Source: Branchipolynoe longqiensis (Eukaryota; Annelida; Polychaeta; Phyllodocida; Polynoidae). Taken from it: 64,000 bases of DNA. Position 1 is the first letter of the stretch; the number at the start of each line of letters is the position of its first letter. The notes under the pieces are model-generated. The model was not told the DNA's origin. It worked only from the letters and a program-made list of their open reading frames with translations, and searched no databases. The position numbers and the translations under genes were made by a program. The stretch is taken from the NCBI GenBank assembly GCA_030323885.1, contig CM059199.1, positions 36,154,590 through 36,218,589 on the forward strand, written 5' to 3'. Below are positions 19,070-30,803 of the stretch, one piece after another.

Positions 19070-20690
19070 ATATAATTGACCGTCCGAGTGGGTCGTGAGG
19101 CGATAACGACCAAACACATATGGCATACAAGTGTCCAGCCTAGGACTGGTGGCTCTGGTGTGGCCGAATCTGGAACTACATCCAGCATGCAGTAGAACCT
19201 AGATAAATTGCATATAATACTAGAGCGAACTGAAGAGAGTTAGTGTCCTTGTTAATATTCCCATACTAGATTATAGAGCACATATATATACATATATATA
19301 GACAGGAAATACATATAATATAGACAGCAAATATACAAATATAGACAGTGAATATATAGATATATCTACATATATATGAATTATACCAGAATACTATTCC
19401 CACTATTCCCACATGAACTAATTCGGCATCAGAACGAGGCTGAGTATGCGTCTGGTATTGGAAATGCCCATAAGACACCGCTGTGTGCCGATGCATATGA
19501 ACTAGTACAGAAATTAAAGGAGTACAATTTGAAGATATTCACTTTTGAAACTATCATTCATTTTTGCATACTTTTTTTTTATATCTATTGGTCAATTTTC
19601 ATTCAGATTGAGTGATGATCAGATGCATTTCAGTAGGCGATGTCAATAAAGTCGCTCACCCTGGCTGCCAATCTTTTCTTAAATTCATAATTGCATAACT
19701 TTCTTAATATATATATATATTTTAAATATATTTTAACCCTTTTAAAGATTTTATTAATTAGTAATTACTAAGACTAGTTGTTTAACTGTGTTACACAGGT
19801 AACTATGCTGACAGTGCTGCATACTACATGATACCACCATAACTATGCACACTTGCAGTTGACAGTAACATTCTAGTTAAAGAATGGGAAAATCGCCATG
19901 CAAGGATCACCCAATCTTCATGAAAAGTTTCCAATAGATAGAAAACAGGTATGCAAAGATGAATATCCATGGTAGTTTAAAAAATGAAAACCTCAAATTT
20001 GAGTGATTTAGAGAGGTACTGGTCGACGAAAAAGTAGTTGCATCACTGTTCATACAGTGGTGCCTCACAGATGCGTATGTGGCCTCGGTCTGGTTTCAAA
20101 ATGGCCATGGCATGAATGGCGTCAATAGCACCGAGAATTGATTAACTCAGGAGGGATACATATTTGATACTTGATATGCCATATACATGCAGTGGAGCTG
20201 TATATGACACAGCACACACATGACTGATCAGTGAATGATACAAATTGGATACAAGACAGAAAAAGGAGTAGTACCTGACTATTGTCAAACTATTGATAAC
20301 TGGTCAGCATACCACTGCCAGATGCTTATGAAGAACTGAAATCCTGAGTGAGAAATGATTCTAATAGATGACTGCGTCAGCAGGTTGACAACCTGATCTC
20401 AAGGGTTGTGTTCCATATTTTGTTCTTCTCTTTCTCTGCAATGTCCCCCTGCCACACCGTGCTTCCTCCGTGTTTTCTTGTGTATGTGTGTTCACTTACG
20501 TCACCATATATCCCATTCATTAGTCCACTTCAACTTGTCGGCGAATTTCCTGTGCGCCGAACTCTGTCGGGTCAAGTCCGAGTATCGCATTAATGCCAGG
20601 CGATGAATGCGCCGATTGAACCCGACGTGACCACACCTGCCTGTTGTTGTTGTGGCTCATGGTGCCATCTCTATTGGTGTAGAAGCGGAG
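19070..20690. other. Mostly unannotated; short AT repeats
   Basis: 19266-19375 holds ATATAGACAG-type short repeats. A 79-codon plus frame (19376-19615) contains a protein-like stretch around HKTPLCADAYELVQKLKEY, but it lacks supporting splice or start context and ends in an AT-rich tail. 20400-20650 is pyrimidine-rich then mixed. No gene is called. Confidence 0.3.
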
Positions 20691-20699
20691 GGATGGTTG

Positions 20700-21044
20700 G
20701 GTGGTTGGTTGTTGGGGTTTTACGTCCTGTCACCATCTAAGGCTCATCAGGATGGGTACCGAATTGTGACAGTGCACACTCATGGTGAGTTTATAGTGCT
20801 GCCCCACTGGGAGACCAAGCCACCAGCATCATTACCTGATTTCCCACTCAGCCCCAATATCATGACACTGAGCAAAGCAGGCCTTGGTCTATCCTCATAA
20901 TGTTGAGTGCCTGGCTAAGAAGCGACAGCTATCAATTTTTAAGTCAATGGTTTGATTCAACCAGGGTTTGAAGATGTAGGTTGGAATCCGATGCTCGACT
21001 AAAATGGGAGACGGACGCTCAACTCATTTGGCCATCCCACCTGG
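20700..21044 (-). mobile_element. SINE family A with type-1 head
   Basis: Complete from GGTTTTACGTCCTGTCACCA to a head ending CATTTGGCCATCCCACCTGG. The flanks share GTGTARAAGCGGAGGG (20679-20694 and about 21086-21101), a likely target duplication with about 40 extra bases on the right. Confidence 0.85.
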
Positions 21045-21417
21045 TCTGTTGTGGGTAAATATGCCTTCTCTATTCTTTATTCGTGTAAAAGCGGAGGGTG
21101 CATTACACAGTGTTACATCAGCGTGCTTCTCTGATTATTAAAGTTGCATACTTCGATTACTGTGACTTTCTCTACTTTGTCTCAATTTAAATAAATAGTG
21201 TGATTGTTATTATAAACTAGACGCCGTGGCCGAATCGGTAGAGCACAGGTTTCGCGTGTGGAAGGTGGGGAGTTGGATTTCCGGTCGAGTGAAACCAATG
21301 ACTTACAAAATTGATACGTATCACTTCCTAGCCAGGCGCTCTGGATTATTAGGATAGGGCAGGGACTGGTTGGCTCATTGTCAGGATAATGTGAGCGGGT
21401 GGTATATCAGGTCATGG

Positions 21418-21873
21418 TTTGATTGATTGATTGATTGGTGGTTGCTTTACGCCATATTCACGGCGAGAAATGTTTGTTTTTTGTTCAAACCATCGCTTTT
21501 ACATGTAAAAGCAGACAATCAATTATGTGCCAATAGACACTCATTAAATTAGAAAGCTCACAATCATATATTTGTGGTCAAGGGAAACAAATTCCCATAG
21601 AAAAAGAAAAGTTTTATTAATAATTGATAGAATCTATTTAGTAAACTATATGAGGTGGTACAGTCCAGCTGCCCTCAAAAAGGCTAAAATGTTTTCCTGT
21701 TTTACCTTAGGAAAAAGGTCCTGCATACTGTCTGCAGTGTAGAACTGTTGGTGCAGGGCCAAAAAACCAACGCAACTTAGTAAAATGTGTTTGAGTGTCA
21801 GCGGGGACTGACACCCAATACATTCAGGGGGAGGTTCCCCCTTGAGCAGAAAAGCATATGTAAGCCACGTCAT
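21418..21873 (-). mobile_element. 5'-truncated LINE inside a SINE
   Basis: Flanked by GGTCATGG at 21410-21417 and 21874-21881. Read on the minus strand, a short coding 3' end is followed by a non-coding tail ending in four ATCA/ATTG-type repeats (plus strand TTGATTGATTGATTGATTGG at 21419-21438). Confidence 0.85.
21646..21873 (-). pseudogene. LINE polyprotein C-terminus
   Basis: About 75 codons read TWLTYAFLLKGEPPPECIGC, then PLTLKHILLSC and a Leu/Phe-rich end with RAAGLYHLI before the stop. A CxxC...H...C arrangement after LKGEP is common at the C-terminus of Jockey/I-type LINE proteins downstream of the RNase H or RT region. The rest of the protein is missing. An upstream ATG belongs to the host SINE, not to the element. 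Confidence 0.7.
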
Positions 21874-22009
21874 GGTCATGGTGTCTGGTGGCAGGGTATG
21901 TCCATGAAGCAGCACTATATAGCCATGAGGAGCGTGCACTATAAGAAGTCAGTACCCATCCTGATATGACGTTAGATGTTTCCACGACGTAAAACTCCAA
22001 TAACCAAAC

Positions 22010-22290
22010 AAGCAACCTACGAACAGCCCCGGAGAGAGGCGCATTAATACATTGCCATTCAGCGCAGTTGCCGCCAGGCATTAAGTCTAAACCCCCAACT
22101 CTAAACCCAGACCACTCTCATCACCAGCAGTCAGACCGGAAACTCGGGATCCCTTTTCATCTGAAGTCACTAAAGGGGTACATCAGTTGCCTTGTGATCT
22201 TTTTTTCTTCTATTTTTCTTCTTTTTATTGTTGCTTGCCTTTTATTATTCCCATTTCGTTGTTGTTGGTGACAGAATGAACTTGACGTGA
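22010..22290. other. No gene recognised
   Basis: Mixed composition to 22190, then a T-rich stretch. Nothing recognisable. Confidence 0.3.
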
Positions 22291-22929
22291 AGGCCCTGTC
22301 ACACTTTACCAGATTGACGATACGGGTAGACACAGAAAAAAATATCCTAATACGGTGTGATTCGGACTTGAACTGTATCGATTATGTAATGGATGGTGAT
22401 GGATGGGTAACAGATGGTAACGGAGAGGTAACAGATGGTAACATCTGGTAATGGTGGGTAGTATATCTAACGATAAACGGACAATTCAGTATACCAAAAG
22501 AACCATAATGAACGGCAACGGCTGTGTAATGGATTTGTAACGGATGGTAATGGACGGTAACAGACGATAATGGATGGTAGTGAATGGGAATGGATGGTAA
22601 TGGATGGGAACGGATGGTAACGGACGGTAACGGACGGGTAACGGACAGGGCATGGACGACAAATGGACAAGCAATGGACGGGGAACGGACGGTAATGGAT
22701 AATAACCATGATCGTCAGTCCAGAGCAATCCGTTACAAGGTTTGGGTATGCTCAAAACTTGTAATGGTTCGGGCCGGATATCAATGGATATCAACGGATA
22801 TCAACGGATATCAACGGATATCAATGGATATGCAATGGACACAAGCCAGACTTTGCCGGATATCAACAGACTTTGTTCCGTTTCAATCTGTTTCCTGTAT
22901 CCGGTGAACTGTGAGTGTGACAGAGGCTT
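22290..22929. mobile_element. Foldback-type element F2 with 10-12-bp arrays
   Basis: Ends AAGGCCCTGTCACACTTTAC and, on the complement, AAGCCTCTGTCACACTCACA, with TA after the right end and TG before the left. The interior contains GGATGGTAAC/GGACGGTAAC repeats (22380-22700) and GGATATCAAC repeats (22775-22835). The left end CACACTTTACCAGATTGA is nearly identical to the right end of F5. No coding capacity. Confidence 0.75.
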
Positions 22930-23081
22930 TAGTGAAGGAATGCCGAGCCTTACAAGGCTGCCGCAATTGAAGTCACGTGCAAATTGTTTCAGATCACCAA
23001 GAACTGCTAAGCATATAAGTGACTAGCCCTGGGGAAATGTCTGGTAGAAACACACTTTATTTTAATATTCAGTTGGTCCTG

Positions 23082-23548
23082 GCAACATCTAAGGTCATAT
23101 CAAGACAGGTACATACTCTTGACGACCAGACGGCATGGCCGGATGAGTTGAGCGTCCGTCTCCGGTTTTGGTCGATCGTGGGATTTGAACCGATGGGTTC
23201 GAACCCGGGTTGAGTCAAACCAATGACTTAACAATGTATACTTGTTGCTTCCTAGCCTGACCCTCAGCATTATTAGAACATAACTTGTGACAGCGTGTAC
23301 TCATGGCGACTTTATAGTGCTGTCCCACTGGGAGACGAGGACGCTGGCACCATGACCTGATATCCCACTCAATAATTGTTTCCTAACACTGAGCTAACCA
23401 GTCCTTGTCCTATCCTAGTAATGCCAAGCACCAGCCTAGGAAGCAACAATTATAAATTTATAAGTCATTGGTTTGAGTCGACCGGGAGTCGAACTCCCGA
23501 TCTTCCACGCTCTGCTGATTCGGCCACCGAGTGCGGTCGTGCACTTTG
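23082..23548 (-). mobile_element. SINE family A copy split by another SINE A
   Basis: The 3' end TGGTCCTGGCAACATCTAAG to CAGGTACATACTC is followed at 23279 by ACATAACTTGTGACAGCG and the rest of the body. The type-2 head ends CGGCCACCGAGTGCGGT. ACATAC/ACATAA at the two junctions looks like the duplication made by the inner insertion. Confidence 0.85.
23137..23278 (+). mobile_element. SINE family A inserted in a SINE A
   Basis: Type-1 head GACCAGACGGCATGGCCGGA with a B-box GGGTTCGAACCCGGG at about 23203, then body to CAGCATTATTAGAAC. 3'-truncated. Confidence 0.8.
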
Positions 23549-23559
23549 ATTCCTGGCCC

Positions 23560-24538
23560 CTAGAAATAATCGCCCCAAATAAATATTTGGCTGGGAGTTA
23601 GGTGGGAAGGAGGGGGGGTAGTAATTTAACTGATAATTTACTGGAAAAAACGCTGCTTCCAGGGTTAAATAATCTGAAAATATGATATACCCCAAAAATT
23701 AAAATTAAATCAACACCCTCCCCCCCAAAAATACACCAACAAACATAGGGCAATCCTTTGTGTAGAGACCAACGTTTTTTTTGGGGGGGAGGGGGGAGGG
23801 GAGGTGGGAAATGGAGTACAACATCGAGCATGCTTCAAAGGAATTTGAATGAAATGCTGCATCCCAGGCGCCCCCCCCCCCCTTCCCCTTTCTACTCCAC
23901 CTACCCCCAGGTGGAAATTATCACAGATTCCTGGCAATTCTGAGACCCACGGCACCGGAAGAGGGACAGGATTATACTGACAGTAGTCCGGTATAACAAA
24001 AATGACTTACCCGTCCTATTATCACTCACGTTAAAATTGTTCAAAATTGAATAGTCACATGACTTTGAGTTTTTGCATTGTTATTTGTTAGATCAATATA
24101 TTAAATTGACCGGTAGATATATATTTTAGTTCACTTTTTGTACTGGGGAGTCGTTAAAAAAACAAACAAAATTGAAATTACTAATATTTAAGTGATAACT
24201 TGTACAGCTATTTGGCCACCACATCAGGTGACCTTTTTCTTGCTGGGACGTAAGACCCCCGTGTAGAATGCTTTAGAAACAATTCGTATATAGTATTCAA
24301 AGGACAACTCTCCATCGACAGCAATATTGTTCTGACATAGCGGGTGGTATCTCATTATGGGGAAGGTCAATCTTTAATTTATAAAATATATACTCTTTGT
24401 TTAACAACACCCCCCCCCCCCCTCTAACCCTGACAGGAAAAAATGTGAACATCTGTTGTTGGAGAGGGTACTAAGTCCATTATATAGAATGTATATACTG
24501 GTGTACTTCATTGAAGGGAATACTAATAGTAGAGTCCC
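23560..24538. other. Poly-G/poly-C rich, otherwise unannotated
   Basis: G-runs at 23610-23620 and 23780-23805, C-runs at 23868-23882 and 24408-24422. Several 60-80-codon frames run through these homopolymers and are not credible. 23960-24400 is AT-rich and unrecognised. Confidence 0.4.
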
Positions 24539-24592
24539 CGCCCCGATATGACCATATATGTTGCTAGGACGTAACACACCAACAAACAAATA
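24538..24592 (+). mobile_element. SINE family A 3' fragment
   Basis: CCCCGATATGACCATATATG and TTGCTAGGACGTAACACACC. Only the last ~50 bp. Confidence 0.65.
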
Positions 24593-25078
24593 AATAGTAG
24601 AGCCAATATAGCGCCAAAATACCCCCCCCCCCAAATGCAAACAAGTGTGTTATGATTTGGTTTCTTGTACTTTCAACTTTCAGGCATAGTGAACAACATA
24701 TTAAAAGTTGGACAGAAACGGAACATGGGAAAGTACAAATTTCTGACATTGAAAATTTACCCAAATCTGCCCCCATTTTCACTTCACACGCTTGAAAGGG
24801 AATTTCACCCCTTCTCCTTCTCCCCCGCCTGTGGCCGCATGGTTGATATCTTCTGGGAAATGTCCTTTTGCTTCAACAAGATGATGCCTAGTTGGCGATG
24901 CATTTACTACACGAGGAGTGTGAGCATCCAGGGAAGTCCTAGTTTCTCCCAACGATTGACATGAATCCAGGGGACAAAAACCTGCATACTGTCCACCCTA
25001 GATTACCTTTGCAAACTTTCATCAAAACACAACATGTCAACCATTATTACCTTCGAACAACCACTGTTTTGGAAGGCT
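24592..25078. other. No gene recognised
   Basis: Two overlapping ~100-codon plus frames cover 24665-25263, but they run into SINE sequence at 25078 and show no domain. One contains an aromatic-rich stretch around FHPFSFSPACGRMVDIFWEM. Too weak to call. Confidence 0.25.
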
Positions 25079-25135
25079 TCTGTTTATTTGTTGTTGTTTT
25101 ACGTCCTAGGAACATCTATGGTCATATCAGGACGG
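25078..25135 (-). mobile_element. SINE family A 3' fragment
   Basis: TTTATTTGTTGTTGTTTTAC then GTCCTAGGAACATCTATGGT; opposite orientation to the fragment at 24538. Confidence 0.65.
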
Positions 25136-25313
25136 AGAAAGCTTCTGAGATACTGAATGCTATTCCAGATGATAGCCCAATCAGGAAGTCAACTTTGTTG
25201 AGCCACTTCCTGCTAAACTCTATGGCATCCAGTATTTACATATGCAGGCCAAAATTAACTTAACATCATTAGCATGATAGGCAGTATACATCTTCAAGAA
25301 AATATATATCCTA

Positions 25314-25602
25314 ACTTGTTTTCACCATTAGACAGTTTGTCAATAGAAGACTTGTGTTCACCATTAGACAGTTTGTCAATAGAAAGCCCAAGCCTACCCT
25401 TTTACCGACCCAAGGGATGTTTAACCTCCCACACCACATAGACATGGTATGAGAGCAACTAGCCTGTAAGTTATACACAGCAGTGGAAACACAAATTGGC
25501 AGAGGTGGGGGCATGGGGAATTGAACCCCCAACCTTCAGATTAGGAGTCCGACCTAGGAATAAGTCACACACTCTAACCACTCCGCCACAGAGAATACCA
25601 CT
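25314..25602 (-). mobile_element. SINE family B, best-preserved copy
   Basis: The minus strand has a tRNA-like head: GTGGCGGAGTGGTTAGAGTG (A-box region, about 25588-25569) and GGGGGTTCAATTCCCCATG (B-box region, about 25531-25513), followed by a conserved body ending GACAAACTGTCTAATGGTG. The terminal ~33 bp is duplicated in tandem (25315-25350 and 25348-25384). This is a second tRNA-derived SINE, distinct from family A in head and tail. Confidence 0.75.
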
Positions 25603-26110
25603 ATATGTAAACTATTTTAATTAGCAAATCTAGACGACTTGTCTATTGTTTTGTTCTGTTGATAAATAAATCAATTTATTCATCGGTATAAAGAATGAGG
25701 AATCGAACTGTTGGTGGGAAGGGACTATAGGGAGGAGGAGACCAGCAGGCAGGAAACAATAACTGACCAGGTGTTCAAGTTAGTAATCCCGCCACTTCCC
25801 CGCACGGCGTCCAGCGTCACCATGGCCCCCTGGCGGTGACCTCTGAGGGCGGGTGTCACGTGACCGGGTCAGACAGCCCCGACCCGGGGGATTGACCCTC
25901 TGCGCGGGGGGTCAGACGGGAGGCTCGTGACAAGGCTTCTCTGGGGTGGGGTGGTGTCTTCGGGAGGCAGACAGAATGTGTTTTATTAGTAAATATAAAT
26001 AGCATCGACAGAGGGCTCCTGTATGCCACGGTCATGGCCGAGGCACACTTGCAGCGTTATATCAGTATATTTAATATATGTATACTATACATATACATAT
26101 ATATATGTAT
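25602..26110. other. Unannotated; GC-rich patch
   Basis: 25790-25930 is CpG- and G-rich (GACCCGGGGGATTGACCC, GCGCGGGGGGTCAGACGG) and contains near-palindromic GGGTCAGAC/GACCC blocks. 26060-26130 is TA-rich. No gene is recognised. Confidence 0.35.
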
Positions 26111-26121
26111 ATAATTATATA

Positions 26122-26593
26122 TATATATATTCTACCATGCAATCATGCTATCCATCCTACTATACGGAGCCGAGGCCTGGACAGTGTATAGATGACAGGT
26201 GAAAAAGCTGCATGCCTTCATGATGCGACATCTGCGTTCAATCATGAGGCTAACCTGGAAGGACAAAGTGACAAATAAGGAAATACTCGAACGAACGGGC
26301 TGCCCTCTATGGAAGATCTTCTGATCAAAAAAAATATCCAGTGGACTGGACACCTCATGAGGATATCATCAGACAGGCTACAAAAGCAGATCCTCTATTC
26401 TCAACTGCCTTCTGGCTATTCTCAACTGTCTCCGGTTCAAGGATACCATCAAGAGAAACCTGAAGCTGAGAGACATTAAGACCAAATCATGGACCCAACT
26501 CTCACAGCAGAGAGCTAAATGGAGAGCGGTATTCAAGTAATAAAAGCAGTCTTTGTCGGATGGCGACCGACAGCATGATGATGATGATGATGA

Positions 26594-26600
<7 letters not shown>
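26122..26600 (+). pseudogene. LINE reverse transcriptase C-terminus, decayed
   Basis: Conceptual translation shows LLYGAEAWTVYR, then a Lys/His/Met-rich helix region with LRSIMRLTWKDKVTN and EILERTGCP, and after a frameshift RFKDTIKRNLKLRDIK and LSQQRAKWRAVFK before the stop near 26540. In-frame stops and frameshifts break it. The 3' end has a GATGATGAT-type tail (26574-26597) that merges into (TA)n. The order of blocks is typical of the end of metazoan non-LTR reverse transcriptases; the clade is unassigned. Confidence 0.75.

Positions 26601-26641
<41 letters not shown>
26598..26641. repeat. (TA)n microsatellite
   Basis: About 22 uninterrupted TA units between the LINE tail and the MITE at 26642. 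Confidence 0.95.
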
Positions 26642-26644
<3 letters not shown>

Positions 26645-26878
26645 GAGTTCAGGCTCAAATCACCGTGAAGTCTGAGCCAAAAATACAGATAAACATTCGG
26701 ATTAAATCTTCAAAAATTATTTTTTTTACTTTCGTATTTGTGTGTCCAATGCGTCATAATCATTTCATCACAAGAAAAGTGGAATTAATGAGAATTAAAA
26801 TTAAGTTCTGGTATTAAAATATGTTATTTTAATTAAATCTTTGGATTGGCGTTTACAGGGTTTTGTCCATGAACTCAT
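26642..26878. mobile_element. MITE family G, copy 1
   Basis: Left end GAAGAGTTCAGGCTCAAATC and right end GGGTTTTGTCCATGAACTCA are diverged inverted repeats of those at 29346-29587. AT-rich interior, no ORF. Confidence 0.6.
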
Positions 26879-26879
26879 A

Positions 26880-27300
26880 CGTACATGTATGTAACTATGG
26901 ATTACTATATATGACGATGCATGACTATACATGGGTATGCATGATTGTACATGACTATTCATGACCATACGTGAATATGTGTGACTATACGTGACTATTC
27001 GTGACTATATGTGACTATTCCTGACTATACCTGATTATGCAAGTCTATTCATAACAATGCATGACAACCCGTGAATATGCGTGACTATACATAATAATGC
27101 ATGACAACCCGTGGCTATGCGTGACTATACATGACAATGCATGATTATACATGGCTAGGCATGACTCTATGTGGCAATGCGTTAACATGTGCAACAGTAT
27201 TTGAATATATGTGACCATGCTTGACTATACGTGACTATACGTGACTGTACGTGACTGTACGTGACCATGCCTGACTATGCATGCCTATACATGACTTGCG
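26880..27300. repeat. 10-bp minisatellite (TGACTATRCR)
   Basis: Some 40 degenerate units of the type TGACTATACG, TGACTATGCA, with GTGAATATGC and ATGACAATGC variants. No coding significance. Confidence 0.85.
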
Positions 27301-27339
27301 CCCAACCCCACTGACATCGCGATAGATGCTAGCAGTGAC

Positions 27340-28410
27340 CAACCTACACAAAAACCCCACTCCCACCCCAGCGCACCTGCACCACCCCCACAAACATATA
27401 CACGCGCACACACACAACACACCCACACCCCAACCCATCCCGACACCCACATATACATTCACCGACCCACACCCGCAGTCACATCCACCGCCCCACACCC
27501 GCAAACACATCAACCAAACTACACCCCCAGACACATCTACTAACCCACACCCACATCCACACCCACATCCACATACACCCATACTCCCACAAACCGTCAC
27601 CCCACACCTACACATACCCATATCCCCCCAACCCACACCATACTCATATCCCCACATATCCACACACTCCCATGCACCCACGCCCACACCCACACATCGA
27701 CACCCACCCACACGACCAGACCCACCCACACATCGACACCCACACACCCATAACCACACCCTTACACACCCATGCCCACCCATACCAATATACCGACAAA
27801 CCTCCACCGCTCAGATACTCACCCACATGCACACACACCCACATGCACCCACCCACATGCACACACACATAAATCCAGACTACACCCCAACACACATCCA
27901 CACCAACATCCACCCAGACCCACACAACCACACCCACCCATACATTCAGACACACCCACACCCATACCCACACCCCTATCCATCCACACCCGTACACACA
28001 CTCACCCATATACCCATAAACCCCCACACCTACACACACCAACATCTCCACACACCCACACACCCAAATAAGACCACATACACACTCACACACATTCACA
28101 GCCACACCCGCACCCACACATCCGCACCCACACACATAACCACTCCCACACACACATCCAAACCCACACATCCAAACCCACACCTAGACCCACACCCACA
28201 CCTACACCCACACCCAGACCCACACCCACACCCACACTCACACATTTACCCACAAACCCACACCCCTCAAATACACAACAAACCCACACCCCTCAAATAC
28301 ACAACATACCCACACCCCTACAGTACCATACCCACACATCCAGACACCCCAAACACCCAAACACACACCCACACACCAGCACCCCAACACACACTGACAC
28401 CGACCTGCCC
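27340..28410. repeat. CA/CCCACA-rich tract with spurious long ORFs
   Basis: About 1.05 kb made almost only of C and A on the plus strand (CCCACACC, CACACCCA units of irregular length). A 382-codon plus frame and frames of 179-190 codons on the complement are all open, which is expected when T and G are nearly absent. The plus translation is His/Pro/Thr only. Confidence 0.85.
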
Positions 28411-28780
28411 TCTCGACTTGCGCTGCTTGGCTCAAGTAGATGGTAAGATGAGGCGGTGTTTGTTGGTTTGTTAGTCAGAGTCGCCTCTAGACGATCTCTG
28501 ACACTTGTGGGGGTTATCCTGCCGGATTAACTTGACCACGTTGACGGCAGAAAGAGACCCATTCCTCCCCCCCCCCCCCACCTCCTTCATACGGACATTT
28601 ATTCCCGCGTCTCCCCAAAGCCAAGCGACCCCACACGACCGGGACACTAACTAATATTGTTACATTTCCACCGATAAAAATACCACATTATTTGTTCTTG
28701 AAAACACTTTTGTTGTTGTTGGTACATTAGTTGTTTAAGCAGGGGGAATTTCAATCGCGGATGATTGGTCTTCCTCATTC
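28410..28780. other. No gene recognised
   Basis: Mixed sequence with a C-run at 28566-28580. Nothing recognisable. Confidence 0.3.
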
Positions 28781-28782
28781 CA

Positions 28783-28938
28783 CTGCTCCTTGCCCTATCC
28801 TAATAATGCCGAGTGCCTGGCTAGGAAGCTCCGAGTATCAATTTTTAAGTCATCGGTTTGACTCGACCAGGGTTCGAACCCACAATACCATGGTCTACCA
28901 ACACAGCTGGACACTCTACCTCATTCGGCCATCGGTGG
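28783..28938 (-). mobile_element. SINE family A, head and part of body
   Basis: CTCCTTGCCCTATCCTAATA to a type-1 head (CCAGGGTTCGAACCCACAAT; CATTCGGCCATCGG). The 3' half is missing. Confidence 0.8.
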
Positions 28939-28939
28939 T

Positions 28940-29345
28940 CAAGTTCATTCACTTTCATTGAATGGCTTTGTTTAGTGACCCCCCCCCCCTCCCACACTAC
29001 ACAAAAAGTAAACATTTGTTATTGAGGTCATATACTGGTTACATATAAATATCAATAAATGGCATGCTATTATTCAAATATGAGGAAGGAAAAGTAGTAA
29101 TCATATCTGTTCATTCCCATATTTATGTACTATATAATTTATTATGCGGATATAAATAATGGCAGCCTCTTAATATTTTTCTCTAGCCACCTTAGCTTCC
29201 CTTTTATTCACTGCGGAGCCGGCATTCTCTCCGCCCCCACCTTCTATAAGCCATGAGCCAACTGTCACGCTGTTCACTTTCAAAATATTCACACCACAGA
29301 GGAATAAACGAGTTCATTAACTTCGGCAGACATATATTTATATAT
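28940..29345. other. AT-rich, unannotated
   Basis: C-run at 28980-28992, then AT-rich sequence. No feature recognised. Confidence 0.3.
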
Positions 29346-29587
29346 GAAGAGTTCAGGTGCAAAACCACGTAAATACTGATACAAAAATGTTATTAAAATA
29401 ACAGATTTGTACCTGAAAATAATTGTAATTCTCACTGATTTCACATTTCCTGTGATGAGATGATTATGGAGCAATGAACAAAAGAGTAAGAATATATAAA
29501 AAAAAAACTAACTTTTTGAAGGTTTGATTCCAATCTTTATCTCCATTTTTGGATCGGTGTTTATGTGGTTTTGCACCTGAACTCTTC
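29346..29587. mobile_element. MITE family G, complete copy
   Basis: 242 bp with inverted ends GAAGAGTTCAGGTGCAAAAC on both sides; both sides continue ATAT outward. AT-rich interior, no coding capacity. Related pieces lie at 2985, 12410-12500 and 26642-26878. Confidence 0.8.
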
Positions 29588-29599
29588 ATATTAAGCAGT

Positions 29600-29940
29600 T
29601 AATTACTAATGTTTCATTCACCTGACAGAAATATCTAAACACTACTGGCAAATCAATAAATGATATTATTCACGGCACATCACTATTTAATAACTAATCA
29701 CATACATGCATAATCAGATAATATAATTAATTCACCCCACACATATATCTAACTATTAATGGTATAAATCAATAATCGAAGTCATTCAACCTACATCAAT
29801 ATTTAAATATTAATCATATGCAACAATAATCATTCACCGAAAAGAAAAAGCTAAATATTAATAATATCATTGAATGATATTTAATTTACCCCACATATAT
29901 GAACTAAAAAAACATCAATACTGAAGTGCAATTCACTAAT
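29600..29940. repeat. Degenerate ~112-bp tandem repeat, AT-rich
   Basis: Recurrent CATCAMTATTTAA...TAATCATAT, ATTCACCCCACA...ATATATCTAA and TAATAT...CATTCA blocks at about 112-bp spacing over three units. Strongly diverged. Confidence 0.45.
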
Positions 29941-29950
29941 TGAGTTCCTG

Positions 29951-30276
29951 ACCAGACGGGTTGGCCGAATGAGTTAGAGTATCCGTCTCCCGTCTTGGTA
30001 GACCATGGGATCGTGGGTTCGAACCCTGGTCAAACCAATGACTTAAAACGTGCTACTTGTTGCTTCCTAGCCAGGTGCTCATCATCATTATGATAGGGCA
30101 AGGACTGGGTAGTTCAGTGTCAGGATAATGTGACTGAGTGGGATATCAGGTCATGGTTCTGGTGGCCTGGTCTCCCAGTGGGGCAGCACTATAAACTTGC
30201 CATGAGTATGCACTTTCACAAGTCAGTACCCATCCTGATATGACCTTAGATGTTGCTAGGATGTAGCACAACAAAC
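29951..30276 (+). mobile_element. SINE family A, full length, type-1 head
   Basis: Head GACCAGACGGGTTGGCCGAA; B-box GGGTTCGAACCC near 30017-30028; tail GATGTAGCACAACAAACAC. A short deletion removed the GAGT of the usual CGAGTCAAACC after the head. Confidence 0.9.
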
Positions 30277-30278
30277 AC

Positions 30279-30556
30279 ACATCTAATATCATCTCAGGAC
30301 GGGTACCAACTTATGACAATGCACACTCAAGGTGACTTTAAATTATAGTGCTCTCCCACTGGGTTTTAAATCCAACATGACTATGACCAGATAATAGTGA
30401 TATCCCACTCACTCACATTATCCTAACACCGAGCGAACCAGTCCTTGGGTCATGGTGCCGGCGGCGGGGTGTTCCAATGGGGCAGCACTAAAAAAGATGT
30501 CACAAGTCTGTACCCCTCCAGATTTGACCTGAGCGGTTGCTAGTTCTTAAAACAAC
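30279..30556. mobile_element. Two SINE A fragments in opposite orientation
   Basis: 30279-30448 is a minus-strand body (GGACGGGTACCAACTTATGA ... ACCGAGCGAACCAGTCCTTG). 30449-30556 is a plus-strand 3' half (TCATGGTGCCGGCGGCGG ... AAAACAACAACAC). The junction inside CCAGTCCTTGGGTCATGG suggests a deletion between inverted copies. Confidence 0.75.
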
Positions 30557-30559
30557 AAC

Positions 30560-30800
30560 ACTCAAGCTTGTACTATGTTAGTAAGCCGGTGTCCCCCAAG
30601 GTCAGCTATCCAGCCTTTGGTGCTTGACCTCTAATGACAAGTTGATCTCTGGCTGTCCGATGCGGACCGCAGCACCGCTAAGGCTTAATGACACTCCGCC
30701 GTCGGACCACTCACATCAAATCACCGCGCGGAGTGATATATGGCGCGGGGCGTATTTTCAATTTGAGATGTCTTCTCAACGGTTGCGGACCGGTGGATGA
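30560..30800. other. CpG-containing stretch before the GGT/GGC tract
   Basis: GC content rises from about 30655, with CACCGCGCGGAGTGATATAT near 30722 and several CpGs. It could be a weak CpG-rich regulatory region, but no motif set decides it. Confidence 0.25.
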
Positions 30801-30803
30801 TGC

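Larger units (their letters stand above)
21216..22010 (+). mobile_element. SINE family A copy split by a LINE
   Basis: Type-2 head GACGCCGTGGCCGAATCGGT at 21222 and the body run to GGTCATGG at 21417. The SINE resumes after 21874 with TGTCTGGTGGCAGGGTATG and ends CGTAAAACTCCAATAACC. The interruption is the LINE at 21418-21873. Confidence 0.85.

Noticed and set aside
27326..28474. 382-codon open frame
   Set aside because: It lies in a tract made almost only of C and A; the product is His/Pro/Thr low complexity and frames on the other strand are equally open.
29951..30030. Functional tRNA gene (and similar heads at other SINE A loci)
   Set aside because: A and B boxes are present, but stems do not close into a full cloverleaf and every case continues into the same SINE body.
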